18,534 nucleotides of DNA from positions 1 through 18,534 of the forward strand of contig CAZGKT010000059.1 of the NCBI GenBank assembly GCA_964525605.1, written 5' to 3'. This DNA is from CAVTWJ01 sp964525605 (lineage in GTDB: Bacteria; Oederibacteriota; Muellerivitia; Muellerivitales; Muellerivitaceae). The translations under genes and the position numbers were made by a program. The notes beneath the pieces were generated by a model, which was not told where the DNA came from, ran no database searches, and saw nothing but the letters and a program-made list of their open reading frames with translations. Positions 1 through 6,795 of the stretch are shown here, piece by piece (positions within the stretch are counted from its first letter, which is position 1; every line of letters starts with the position of its first letter).

Positions 1-28
1 GCCATGTCGAACCCCCTACACCTTCAAT

Positions 29-130
29 CTATACGGATTGGGGGGGAATTCAAGGCTGCTATTAAATAGGCTTATGGGGTTATTTCTATCCTTTTCAGTG
101 CCCCCTTGAAAATCCCTCCAATCCGTATAG
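29..130. repeat. Imperfect inverted repeat with 27-bp arms
   Basis: The arms at 29-55 and 104-130 match at 23 of 27 positions when one is reverse-complemented, including a perfect outer 13 bp starting CTATACGGATTGG and a perfect inner TTCAAGG. They flank a 48-nt loop. Short matching blocks (CCTAC at 15-19, GTAGG at 142-146) hint that the element extends outward. In plus-strand RNA two of the four mismatches become G-U wobbles, whereas in minus-strand RNA they are A-C clashes, so the fold favours a plus-strand transcript. No T-tract follows on the minus strand, so it is not an ordinary intrinsic terminator for the tRNA genes. It could be a MITE-like or REP-like element; the family is unknown. 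Confidence 0.6.
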
Positions 131-157
131 TCTAAAGAGGGGTAGGAAAAACCAAGA

Positions 158-183
158 AAAGTTATTTGGGTAAAGTTATTTGG
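158..183. repeat. Short tandem repeat, 12-bp unit, period 14
   Basis: The unit AAAGTTATTTGG occurs at 158-169 and again at 172-183, immediately 3' of the tRNA-Arg gene on the minus strand. It sits between the tRNA and the inverted repeat at 29-130. No function is evident. Confidence 0.5.
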
Positions 184-189
184 TAAAAG

Positions 190-266
<77 letters not shown>

Positions 267-330
267 TTTTACGATTAATAATTTTTATACGGGATTTGGG
301 GCGACAAAACCGATTGATCAATGCCCTTAG

Positions 331-402
<72 letters not shown>

Positions 403-499
403 GCTCAAGGCACTGAATCATTTCCAACCCAATTCATCCATCCGCCTAATTAAACTTTACAATGATCGATCTTGTGGATTTTACAGGAGAGAACAGCTT

Positions 500-1087
500 C
501 TAGGAATTCATTATTTTTAGGGCCGCTTGAAGAGCCTTTCCTCTATGGCTGATCTTGTTTTTCTCTTCCAAACTAATTTCGGCGAAAACCCTATCCTGAC
601 CTTCAGGCTGAAAAATGGGATCATAACCAAAACCCTTTCCCCCTCTAGGTTGGAGGGTAATAAACCCTGCCACTTCGCCCATGACCTGATGATAAGGATG
701 ATCCGGGTAGAAAATCGTGATAACGGTCCTAAATTTGGCCTGACGCTTATCCCAAGACACTCCTGCCATCTCCGCCAGCATTTTTCGCACATTATCCTCA
801 TAAGAACAACCTACTCCGGCATAACGAGCCGCAAAGATGCCCGGACGGCCTCCCAGGGCGTCCACAAAAAGACCCGTGTCATCGGAAAGAGCCGGAAGAC
901 CGGTGAAAAGACAAAGTGTCTTTGCTTTTTTGAGAGAATTGACCTCCAGGGTCTCCCCATCTTCTTCAACTTCGGGAGCTCCGGGGAATTCCCATGCGGG
1001 AGAAAATTCCCAACCCGACCCTTGCAAAACTTCAGTCATTTCCTTGAATTTATTTCTGTTTTGGGTAGCGAGAACAATTTTTTTCAT
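500..1087 (-). CDS. rdgB: RdgB/HAM1-type XTP/dITP pyrophosphatase
   Basis: This 195-residue protein is the usual length for the ITPase (Ham1/RdgB) family, which hydrolyses non-canonical purine NTPs (XTP, ITP, dITP) to the monophosphate and pyrophosphate and so keeps deaminated purines out of nucleic acids in the cytoplasm. Visible hallmarks are the N-terminal ATQNRNKFKE nucleotide motif (residues 7-16), EDGETLEVNSLKKA near 42-55, the metal/catalytic segment ALSDDTGLFVDALGGRPG at about 66-83, GFGYDPIF, and the C-terminal KNKISHRGKAL. Its ATG overlaps the rph stop by 4 bp (ATGA at 1084-1087) and no good Shine-Dalgarno precedes it, so translation is probably coupled to rph. The rph-rdgB pairing is common in bacteria and supports both calls. 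Confidence 0.95.
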   Translation of the reverse strand: MKKIVLATQNRNKFKEMTEVLQGSGWEFSPAWEFPGAPEVEEDGETLEVNSLKKAKTLCLFTGLPALSDDTGLFVDALGGRPGIFAARYAGVGCSYEDNVRKMLAEMAGVSWDKRQAKFRTVITIFYPDHPYHQVMGEVAGFITLQPRGGKGFGYDPIFQPEGQDRVFAEISLEEKNKISHRGKALQAALKIMNS

Positions 1088-1782
1088 CGCCGCAAGGACT
1101 TTTTTTGCGCGATCAAAACTTGATCAATTCCCTTTTTGGCCAAATTCAAAAGTTGATCCAATTGGGCCTTGGAAAAGGGCTCCCTCTCGGCAGTTCCCTG
1201 AATTTCCACAAACTTGCCCGAGGCCGTCATCACCACATTTAAATCCACATCAGCTGACGAATCCTCCTCGTAGCAAAGATCCAATCTCGGTTGTCCATTA
1301 ATGAGCCCTACGCTAACAGCGGCCACCGCTTCCCGGAGTGGATTGCCGATCAATTTTCCTTGGCTTTTCAGTTTATGCAGGGCATCCGCCAGGGCCACAT
1401 AAGCCCCGTTGATCGACGCGGTCCGGGTACCTCCATCCGCCTGGAGGACGTCACAATCCAACACAATTTGCCTCTCTCCCAAAGCTTCCATATCCACTAC
1501 AGCCCTCAAGGACCTGCCAATGAGCCTCTGAATCTCATGACTCCTCCCATTGATTTTGCCCTTGACCGAATCCCTGGAAGTGCGTTCGGCGGTACTTCGT
1601 GGAAGCATGGAATATTCACTCGTTACCCAACCTTTGCCCTTCCCCTTTAAAAACCCGGGTACATCCTCCGAAACGGAAGCGGTGCAAAGAACCTTCGTGT
1701 TCCCCATGCAAACCAGGACTGAACCCTCGGCATATCGTGTAAAAGACCTTAAAAACTGTATGGAACGTATTTTCGATGGCAT
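1084..1782 (-). CDS. rph: Ribonuclease PH
   Basis: RNase PH is a phosphorolytic 3'-5' exoribonuclease that trims tRNA 3' ends, working as a hexamer in the cytoplasm. From the chosen start the protein has 232 residues. It carries YAEGSVLV (17-24), the GWVTSEYSMLPRST block (51-64), the RSHEIQRLIGRSLR core, QADGGTRTASINGA (114-127) with the phosphate-binding GGTR, and the metal-site acidic stretch EEDSSADVDLNVVM (D174, D180). I chose the ATG at 1782 because AAGGA lies at normal spacing just upstream; a TTG at 1812 would add ten residues but has no ribosome site. The usual N-terminal (D)GR element before LRPV is missing with either start, so the N-terminus is shorter than in typical orthologues. 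It heads rph-rdgB with a 4-bp overlap and lies upstream of two tRNA genes, possible substrates. Confidence 0.94.
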   Translation of the reverse strand: MPSKIRSIQFLRSFTRYAEGSVLVCMGNTKVLCTASVSEDVPGFLKGKGKGWVTSEYSMLPRSTAERTSRDSVKGKINGRSHEIQRLIGRSLRAVVDMEALGERQIVLDCDVLQADGGTRTASINGAYVALADALHKLKSQGKLIGNPLREAVAAVSVGLINGQPRLDLCYEEDSSADVDLNVVMTASGKFVEIQGTAEREPFSKAQLDQLLNLAKKGIDQVLIAQKKSLRR

Positions 1783-1881
1783 GGTTTTCCTTAAAATATA
1801 TTTATAGTTCAACGGGAAGAAAATAGATAACGGTAGGATTAAGTTAAATGCGCTTTTAGTAAGTCCCGGCTTCGGCGCCAG

Positions 1882-1944
1882 TTATCTAATGTTTGTGAGC
1901 CAATCAAATGTCGCCTTTTCAGAACCAATATCATGTCTTTTCAT
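1882..1944 (-). pseudogene. Second half of a split/decayed micro-ORF
   Basis: A 20-codon ORF starts at an ATG that overlaps the stop of the preceding 26-codon ORF (ATGA at 1941-1944) and ends at TAA 1882-1884. Its peptide contains DIGSEKATFDWL. Joined to the upstream peptide by restoring one A at the junction, it resembles in spacing the pattern HKxxESEKAGRDIGxxxAxxDW that I recall from small uncharacterised bacterial proteins. Beyond the TAA the same frame stays open for a while, suggesting an additional stop mutation. Either a decayed small gene or two coupled micro-genes. Confidence 0.35.
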
Positions 1945-2021
1945 TGATTCTCCGCACATTTATGTCGAAGAATTTCTTCTTTGGCTTCTCTTTTCCGCCA
2001 TTTAAGCAAATAAGCATTCAT
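1941..2021 (-). pseudogene. First half of a split/decayed micro-ORF
   Basis: A 26-codon ORF starts with ATG at 2021, preceded by GGAG at 5-nt spacing. It encodes a Lys/Arg/Glu-rich peptide (beginning MNAYLLKWRKREAKEE) ending ILRHKCAENQ. It lies 36 nt after the predicted start point of the promoter at 2065-2093. The good ribosome site and promoter argue it is or was translated. A one-base deletion at the AATCAATGAAA junction would explain the split from the ORF at 1882-1944. No family is assigned with confidence. Confidence 0.35.
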
Positions 2022-2064
2022 CCATGCTCCCAAGCCACATTAACCTTTTTAGCTTCTTTTTAAA

Positions 2065-2093
2065 ATTTTATCGTTAAGCTAACAGAGCGTCAA
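2065..2093 (-). promoter_or_regulatory. Sigma-70-type promoter for the rph leader
   Basis: On the minus strand a -35 TTGACG (2088-2093) and a -10 TAAAAT (2065-2070) are separated by exactly 17 nt. Each matches consensus at 5 of 6 positions. It lies only 10 nt beyond the stop of the upstream gene and would start near 2057, driving the micro-ORF region, rph, rdgB and perhaps the tRNAs. Confidence 0.55.
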
Positions 2094-2103
2094 CGTTGGC
2101 AAT

Positions 2104-3144
2104 TCAGGGAATGAAATTCTTGAGGCGCCGAAACAATATCGCTTCCTTTCCATCTGGGGAAGCTGACTCCCCCTTTTCCGTTACCCATTGAATTAAACGT
2201 GCGCGTAATTTGTTCTTAAGACCAGCCCCCAGACCCTTTTCAATTGCCTGGAGCCGAAGGTTCATGAGTAAAGTTAAACCCATATTCACCGTAATATCTC
2301 GGCGAGAAACATCCAGCGCCAAAGTGTTTTCAGCCATTCGGGTTGCATCGAGGGAACCGTCTTCCAACAGGTTTCCAGAGGCGTCCCAATTAGCGTTTCG
2401 AAACACTTCAGGGTATTTTTCCCGGGACATTTCAAAGGTTTTAACCAACATATTGTTAGTTTTTCTCTCCCCTACCAAGTCCTTCAACTCGTGGCCAATA
2501 ATCTCGCGGTATTCATTGTAAAGTAAGAAGAACGAAAACTCTTTTTGGAACGTAATCTGTCTGAGCGCCTCCGCTTTTTCCGCTTCTATTCGGGCGGCTT
2601 CGATTTTCGCGGCCTCCGCTTCTTTGGCCGCTTCAATCTCCGCTTCGGTTTTCGCAGTCTCGGCTTTAAGTTCTTCGGCATCCGCCGCAATAGCATCAGC
2701 GGGGCTCGTTTCCGCTACATTCTTTCCAGATCCAGATTTAACCGGGCCCATAAAGGGCGGCATCATGGGGGTGTTGAAATCAATCACAACTTCCGATTGA
2801 GGCTCCACGGGGCCTGACTCAAGGGCAAGTTCCGGGTCAGTTTCAACAGCTGGTTCAGAAACAGACTCAGGGGTGGGTACAATTTCTTTTTCGCCAAACT
2901 CAACTGCCGGTTCAACTTCGACGGGAATCAGAGGGCGTGTAAGACCCGATTCAATTTCAGCGGTTTTAGCTTCTAAAAGTTTATTTCTTTCATCAATGAA
3001 AGCTTGATATTTTGAGTCAGATTCTTCGGTTCCCGGCTCCATTTCAGACGGAGACGATTCTTCCGGTTTTGTATCGATGGGATTAAGTTCGCCCCCAAAG
3101 ATTTCGGAAATATCGATCTTTAAATCATCATCCGGTTTTTTCAT
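2104..3144 (-). CDS. Acidic/coiled-coil protein with helical C-terminal domain, unknown function
   Basis: This 346-residue protein has no signal peptide or membrane segment. Three parts can be seen: an acidic, Pro/Glu-rich and probably disordered N-terminal half (1-145, starting MKKPDDDLKIDISEIFGG); an Ala/Glu/Lys coiled coil (about 150-195); and a C-terminal, probably all-helical globular domain (about 200-320) with conserved-looking stretches such as NEYREIIGHELKDL, REKYPEVFRNANWD and the MAENTLALDVSRRD helix. The layout suggests a cytoplasmic adaptor or scaffold in which the tail domain does specific binding, but I recognise no family and assign no function. The ATG at 3144 is preceded by GGTGGA. 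It is transcribed alone from its own strong promoter (3252-3281), 183 nt after the barrel gene. Confidence 0.85.
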   Translation of the reverse strand: MKKPDDDLKIDISEIFGGELNPIDTKPEESSPSEMEPGTEESDSKYQAFIDERNKLLEAKTAEIESGLTRPLIPVEVEPAVEFGEKEIVPTPESVSEPAVETDPELALESGPVEPQSEVVIDFNTPMMPPFMGPVKSGSGKNVAETSPADAIAADAEELKAETAKTEAEIEAAKEAEAAKIEAARIEAEKAEALRQITFQKEFSFFLLYNEYREIIGHELKDLVGERKTNNMLVKTFEMSREKYPEVFRNANWDASGNLLEDGSLDATRMAENTLALDVSRRDITVNMGLTLLMNLRLQAIEKGLGAGLKNKLRARLIQWVTEKGESASPDGKEAILFRRLKNFIP

Positions 3145-3150
3145 CCGTTT

Positions 3151-3193
3151 CCACCGTTAACCGTGGGGTATAACCCTGCCGGAACCGCTCCGG
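3151..3193 (-). promoter_or_regulatory. Dyad-rich 5' leader overlapping a ribosome site
   Basis: Three small dyads occur in the leader of the 346-residue protein gene. CCGGA-N5-TCCGG lies at 3179-3193, GGGT-ATA-ACCC is near 3166-3176, and a 16-nt near-palindrome (CCACCGTTAACCGTGG, one mismatched pair) lies at 3151-3166. The last directly abuts and partly includes the GGTGGA ribosome site, so folding could limit translation. Protein-operator use is equally possible. Confidence 0.35.
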
Positions 3194-3251
3194 TCATTGA
3201 AAGAACGTCACTTTTTATTACAACTTGGTTTCGAATAAAATACACCCAATC

Positions 3252-3281
3252 ATCATATCGGCCTGCGCCGAAAGATGTCAA
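3252..3281 (-). promoter_or_regulatory. Strong sigma-70-type promoter with dyad in the spacer
   Basis: The minus strand has a perfect -35 TTGACA (3276-3281), an 18-nt spacer and a -10 TATGAT (3252-3257). A perfect dyad, TCGGC-N4-GCCGA in the transcribed direction, sits at 3258-3271 inside the spacer, where a repressor or MerR-type regulator would bind. The predicted start is near 3245, giving a leader of about 100 nt. Confidence 0.6.
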
Positions 3282-3327
3282 TTAAAGGGGCTTTCAAGAT
3301 CTTCCTCATGGGTAAAACCGGCCTCCT

Positions 3328-4425
3328 CTAGAACTTCCGCTCAATTTGAAAAGCCTCAACATTTTTGATGTAGTACTCACCCGGTTGGGTGGATTCGGTT
3401 TTCATTCGGCTATAAGTGAGACCCGCAGACCACAGAGGCGCGAATTCCCATGTTGTTTTTACGGAAATCAGGTCTTGGCTGTCCTCATCAGCAAAACCCA
3501 CTTGAAGATCCTGATTAACCAGGGGCGTTTGATCGTAAACTTTCTGATAAAGCCTCATGAAAAGTTGAACATAGAAGTTTTTAGAGGGCCGGATCACGGC
3601 AGCCCATGAAAGACTGTCCACCGTGTTCGAGAAGCCATAGCTGTTGGAATCTGTCCGAACGTGTTGGATTGAGAAATTTTGCAAAATGGATTCGATATAC
3701 ACCTGAGCCGATAAAAGAAAACCATAACTTTGATCCGTCTGCAGGTATGAGGCAGTAGCCGGTTCGCTGTTCACCTGCACGATAGCGGATCGATTAAATT
3801 CCCGATTCGTGTAGTCACCCTCCAGGCCCAGGGTAACGCGTTCGTTGATTTCCATCCGGGCACTTAGTGCAGCGGAATTATCGATGAAGTTTTGAGCCCA
3901 CACTTCAGTATCCGACTGGTTTCCATATTCCCGTGAGAGGTTCTTGTATTTCAACTCCAGGTTCAATGGGCAGGTTGGGCTCATTTGAAAGCCAACCAAG
4001 AGCCCATCTTCCGCATAATCGAAATCGTCGTAATGACTATCCCGTACGAAAAGTTCCTTTTCCAGGTACAGGGCCATGTTTCCGGTGGCGAAATCAATGG
4101 ATGCAACGCCATCATTTCGTAGATTATCGAGAATATCGTAGGTCAGATAGGTGTCTCCCCCTCCTTCATAACGCAGTTCTCCTCGCCAGTCACCCCATTG
4201 CGCATTCACCTTACCGCCAAAATCGAGAGAAGTGATCTGATCTAAATCCATACTGTTGGTCAGGACATTTCTGAACACGTTATCGTCCACACGTGCGCCC
4301 GCCTTGATCGGCAACAGGCTACCTTCGAGCTGAAAATTCGTATTTGTCTCCTGGGCAAAGGCGGGAAATACCAACAGGCTGAATCCCAGAACGATAACTT
4401 TGATGAACAAGATCCGGAAAGTCAT
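3328..4425 (-). CDS. Outer-membrane beta-barrel protein
   Basis: This 365-residue protein has a Sec signal peptide (hydrophobic core about 8-20, likely cleavage AFA|QET after residue 24). The rest alternates polar and hydrophobic residues with frequent aromatics (for example GELRYEGGG, LNLELKYKNLSREYG, TLGLEGDYTNREF, FYVQLFMRLYQKVY, AGLTYSRMKTE) and ends IERKF; a terminal Phe is the classic signal for barrel insertion by the BAM machinery. The early motif GARVDDNVFRN resembles the start of BBP2-like or polysaccharide-secretion-associated barrels, but I cannot place it in a named family. It is the last gene of a four-gene operon. Its ATG overlaps the coiled-coil gene by 4 bp and has a strong AAAGGAGA ribosome site. 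Export of, or attachment to, the partner coiled-coil protein is plausible; substrate unknown. Confidence 0.85.
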   Translation of the reverse strand: MTFRILFIKVIVLGFSLLVFPAFAQETNTNFQLEGSLLPIKAGARVDDNVFRNVLTNSMDLDQITSLDFGGKVNAQWGDWRGELRYEGGGDTYLTYDILDNLRNDGVASIDFATGNMALYLEKELFVRDSHYDDFDYAEDGLLVGFQMSPTCPLNLELKYKNLSREYGNQSDTEVWAQNFIDNSAALSARMEINERVTLGLEGDYTNREFNRSAIVQVNSEPATASYLQTDQSYGFLLSAQVYIESILQNFSIQHVRTDSNSYGFSNTVDSLSWAAVIRPSKNFYVQLFMRLYQKVYDQTPLVNQDLQVGFADEDSQDLISVKTTWEFAPLWSAGLTYSRMKTESTQPGEYYIKNVEAFQIERKF

Positions 4426-5399
4426 GGGCGGTCTCCTTTCTTGGTATCTGGCGCCCCCTCTAGACGGGTAATGGAGGAATTGATTTGGACCATCGTTTGC
4501 CTGCCCTGCAAAATTTCCTTTTCTAACGCGGCCAACCGGCCTTCCAGAGTGTTGTGAGAGTTCTTGCCCATATAACTTTGAAGATCGTTTCGGCGCAGGC
4601 TTCCCCGGGGGAAAGAGGAATCCTCATTCATCCGCTGGATATCCTCCAGGAAATCCCGCATTTTACTTTGGAGTTTAATTTCGTTCCTGACCTCATCTTC
4701 TTCCAGGGACAACCGGTCCACCCTGTCCCCGAGAGTTTTCTTTCTGTCCCGAAGAAGTTCCATGGCCAAGCGCCTGCCCTCCATGTCGTGAGGGTCCAGG
4801 TTATTGAAATCAGAGGATTTGAAAAATGGTTCTTTTTCTTCCGAAGAATGGTAATTTTCGAGCAAGTATTGAAGTTTGGCTCTTTTTTTTGCCACTAGAA
4901 TAAGCGCGTTCAAACGCTCATCCAGGGATGCCGGGGAAGGATTGGAAGGCGGAACCATGTTGGCGTCAATCCAATCATTGTAAAACGACAAGAGAGAGAG
5001 GGCTTTTTGTTCAAATTCGCCGCGAGCTTGTTGAAACTGTTTTTCCAGTCGGGAGTTCTCTTCCAATTTTTCTTGAAGGTCACCTAGACAGCTCTTGAGC
5101 TTGGCATCTTCAAAAACATTTAGTGAGATTCGATTGTTGCTCCGGAGAATTTGGACTTTTGCTTCCAAATTTTGTATTTGAGATTGAAGTTTTTCTTGTC
5201 CAGTCTTGATGGATTCCAGTTTCACAACTTCGGCCAGAGTCTCCTTCTCAAACCGCGCCATGAGGGTAGCATATTGATCCGGCGCCAATAGCGTGACCGA
5301 TTCACCCGCAGGGGCGGAAGACATGTCCTGGGATAGGGCCCATCCAGGAATCCAGGCCCAGAAAGCCAGAATTCCCAGGGTCCAAATGCCTCGAATCAT
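4422..5399 (-). CDS. Exported coiled-coil protein, unknown function
   Basis: This 325-residue protein begins with a Trp-rich signal peptide (MIRGIWTLGILAFWAWIPGWALS, likely cleavage after ALS at 23), so it should act in the periplasm. The mature chain is mostly charged heptad-like helix, with probable coiled coils at about 40-90, 100-140, 205-250 and 285-315 broken by a Pro/Asn segment near 150-160. There is no catalytic motif and only one Cys (about 104). It overlaps the response-regulator stop by 4 bp and the barrel gene start by 4 bp, so the three should be made in step. By position it could be a periplasmic adaptor, a sensor partner of the kinase, or a spacer tethered to the barrel. These are inferences, and no family is recognised. 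Confidence 0.82.
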   Translation of the reverse strand: MIRGIWTLGILAFWAWIPGWALSQDMSSAPAGESVTLLAPDQYATLMARFEKETLAEVVKLESIKTGQEKLQSQIQNLEAKVQILRSNNRISLNVFEDAKLKSCLGDLQEKLEENSRLEKQFQQARGEFEQKALSLLSFYNDWIDANMVPPSNPSPASLDERLNALILVAKKRAKLQYLLENYHSSEEKEPFFKSSDFNNLDPHDMEGRRLAMELLRDRKKTLGDRVDRLSLEEDEVRNEIKLQSKMRDFLEDIQRMNEDSSFPRGSLRRNDLQSYMGKNSHNTLEGRLAALEKEILQGRQTMVQINSSITRLEGAPDTKKGDRP

Positions 5400-6790
5400 G
5401 TCTTCTCGTTTTCTCCCGTGACGGCGTTATCAGTCAATAAACCATATTTCTTAAGTTTATAGATCAACGCGGTTCGGTTGATATCCAGCAATTTCGCGGC
5501 CTTGGTTTGCACGTGACTCGCTTTCTCCATGGATTTAAGAATGAGTTCCTTCTCGTAATTTTCCACCTTTTCCGTCAGGCTGGCGTTTTCCCCCAGGTAA
5601 TGCACCGTTTCATCCTTCTGAAAGGACTGGATATCCAGAGGAAGATTGGAGGGATAAATGGTATCCCCATCGGACAATACCACCGCGCGTTGAACAGCAT
5701 TTTCGAGTTCCCGAACATTCCCCGGCCAACTATATCGGGTCAAAAGATCAAGTGCCTTTTTGTCAATTTTATTAATCTTCTTGTTGGCCTCCAGTCCATA
5801 GCGGTTCAAGAAATGCATGGCCAATCGTTCGATATCCTCCCGACGCTCGCGCAGGGGGGGGACGATGATGGGAACCACATTGAGCCGGAAGAAAAGGTCT
5901 TCCCGAAACTGTCCCTTTTTGATTCCCTCTTCCAGATTCTTGTTGGTGGCAGCGATCACGCGTACGTCGGCCCGAATATTGTCCGTACCACCCACCCTTT
6001 CAAACTCCTTTTCCTGAAGAACCCGCAGGAGCTTAACTTGAGTCGCAAGGCTGATATCCCCGATTTCATCGAGAAAAATAGATCCCCCGCTGGCCAGTTC
6101 AAAACGACCGATCCTCTTTCCAGCCGCGCCTGTGAAAGATCCCCTTTCATGCCCAAACAACTCGCTTTCCAGAACCCCCTCGGCCAAAACGGCGCAATTC
6201 ACCTTAATGAAGGGCTTGTCCTTGCGTCGGCTGTTGAAATGAATAGCGTGGGCCACTAGTTCTTTGCCCGTTCCAGAATCGCCCCGGATCAAGACCGCCG
6301 TGTCGGTGGGCGCCACCTTATCAATGAGCTCGTAAACTGGCTGCATCGAGGGACTGTTGCCCACGATACGTTTGTAGTTGTACTGGTCGTTCAGCTTTTC
6401 ACGCAGATATTTATTCTCATAAACCAGTTTTTGCCTCTCAACGGCTTTTTCCACGGTTAGTTTGACCTGCTCGGTGGAAAATGGCTTGGTGATGTAGTCG
6501 TAGGCGCCCAGTTTCATGGCCTCCACGGCCGTTTCGATGGTGCCGTAGGCCGTCATGATGATGACAACAATTTCCGAATCGAGTTCTTTGATCATTCGAA
6601 GCAGAGTCATCCCGTCCACCTTGGGCATCTTGATATCGGTGATGATCACATCCACGTGCTTGGTTTTTACAATATCGAGCGCTTTTTCCCCGTCCTCCGC
6701 CTCCAATATTTGGTGGGGGTCTCCTTCCAGCGTCTGCCGCAAGACCTTCCGCATGCTGGATTTGTCATCCACAATTAAAATGGTGCTCAT
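5396..6790 (-). CDS. NtrC-family sigma-54-dependent response regulator
   Basis: This 464-residue regulator has the full NtrC layout. The receiver domain (1-120) has the acidic pair D8-D9, phospho-acceptor D52 (in TDIKMPKVDG), T80 and K102. The AAA+ domain (about 141-375) has Walker A GDSGTGKE (170-177), a GSFTGA sigma-54 contact loop (217-222, Ser where Ala is usual), Walker B IFLDEI (238-243), and FREDLFFRLN with the arginine-finger region. The Fis-type HTH is at about 425-455 (TKAAKLLDINRTALIYKLKKYG). When phosphorylated it should oligomerise, hydrolyse ATP and open sigma-54 promoters from distant enhancers. It starts 5 nt after the kinase stop with GGAGG at good spacing, so the kinase is its evident partner. 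A candidate sigma-54 promoter lies at 15146-15162. Confidence 0.95.
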   Translation of the reverse strand: MSTILIVDDKSSMRKVLRQTLEGDPHQILEAEDGEKALDIVKTKHVDVIITDIKMPKVDGMTLLRMIKELDSEIVVIIMTAYGTIETAVEAMKLGAYDYITKPFSTEQVKLTVEKAVERQKLVYENKYLREKLNDQYNYKRIVGNSPSMQPVYELIDKVAPTDTAVLIRGDSGTGKELVAHAIHFNSRRKDKPFIKVNCAVLAEGVLESELFGHERGSFTGAAGKRIGRFELASGGSIFLDEIGDISLATQVKLLRVLQEKEFERVGGTDNIRADVRVIAATNKNLEEGIKKGQFREDLFFRLNVVPIIVPPLRERREDIERLAMHFLNRYGLEANKKINKIDKKALDLLTRYSWPGNVRELENAVQRAVVLSDGDTIYPSNLPLDIQSFQKDETVHYLGENASLTEKVENYEKELILKSMEKASHVQTKAAKLLDINRTALIYKLKKYGLLTDNAVTGENEKT

Positions 6791-6795
6791 AGCCT

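Larger units (their letters stand above)
1783..2103 (-). other. 321-nt leader/intergenic region before rph
   Basis: This stretch holds the predicted promoter (2065-2093), the split micro-ORF (2021-1882) and then about 100 nt of AT-rich leader ending in the rph ribosome site. No terminator for the gene ending at 2104 is evident, so read-through into rph is possible. Confidence 0.5.

Noticed and set aside
527..1123. Plus-strand 198-codon frame opposite rdgB
   Set aside because: It is antisense to a clearly conserved gene and has no recognisable motifs.
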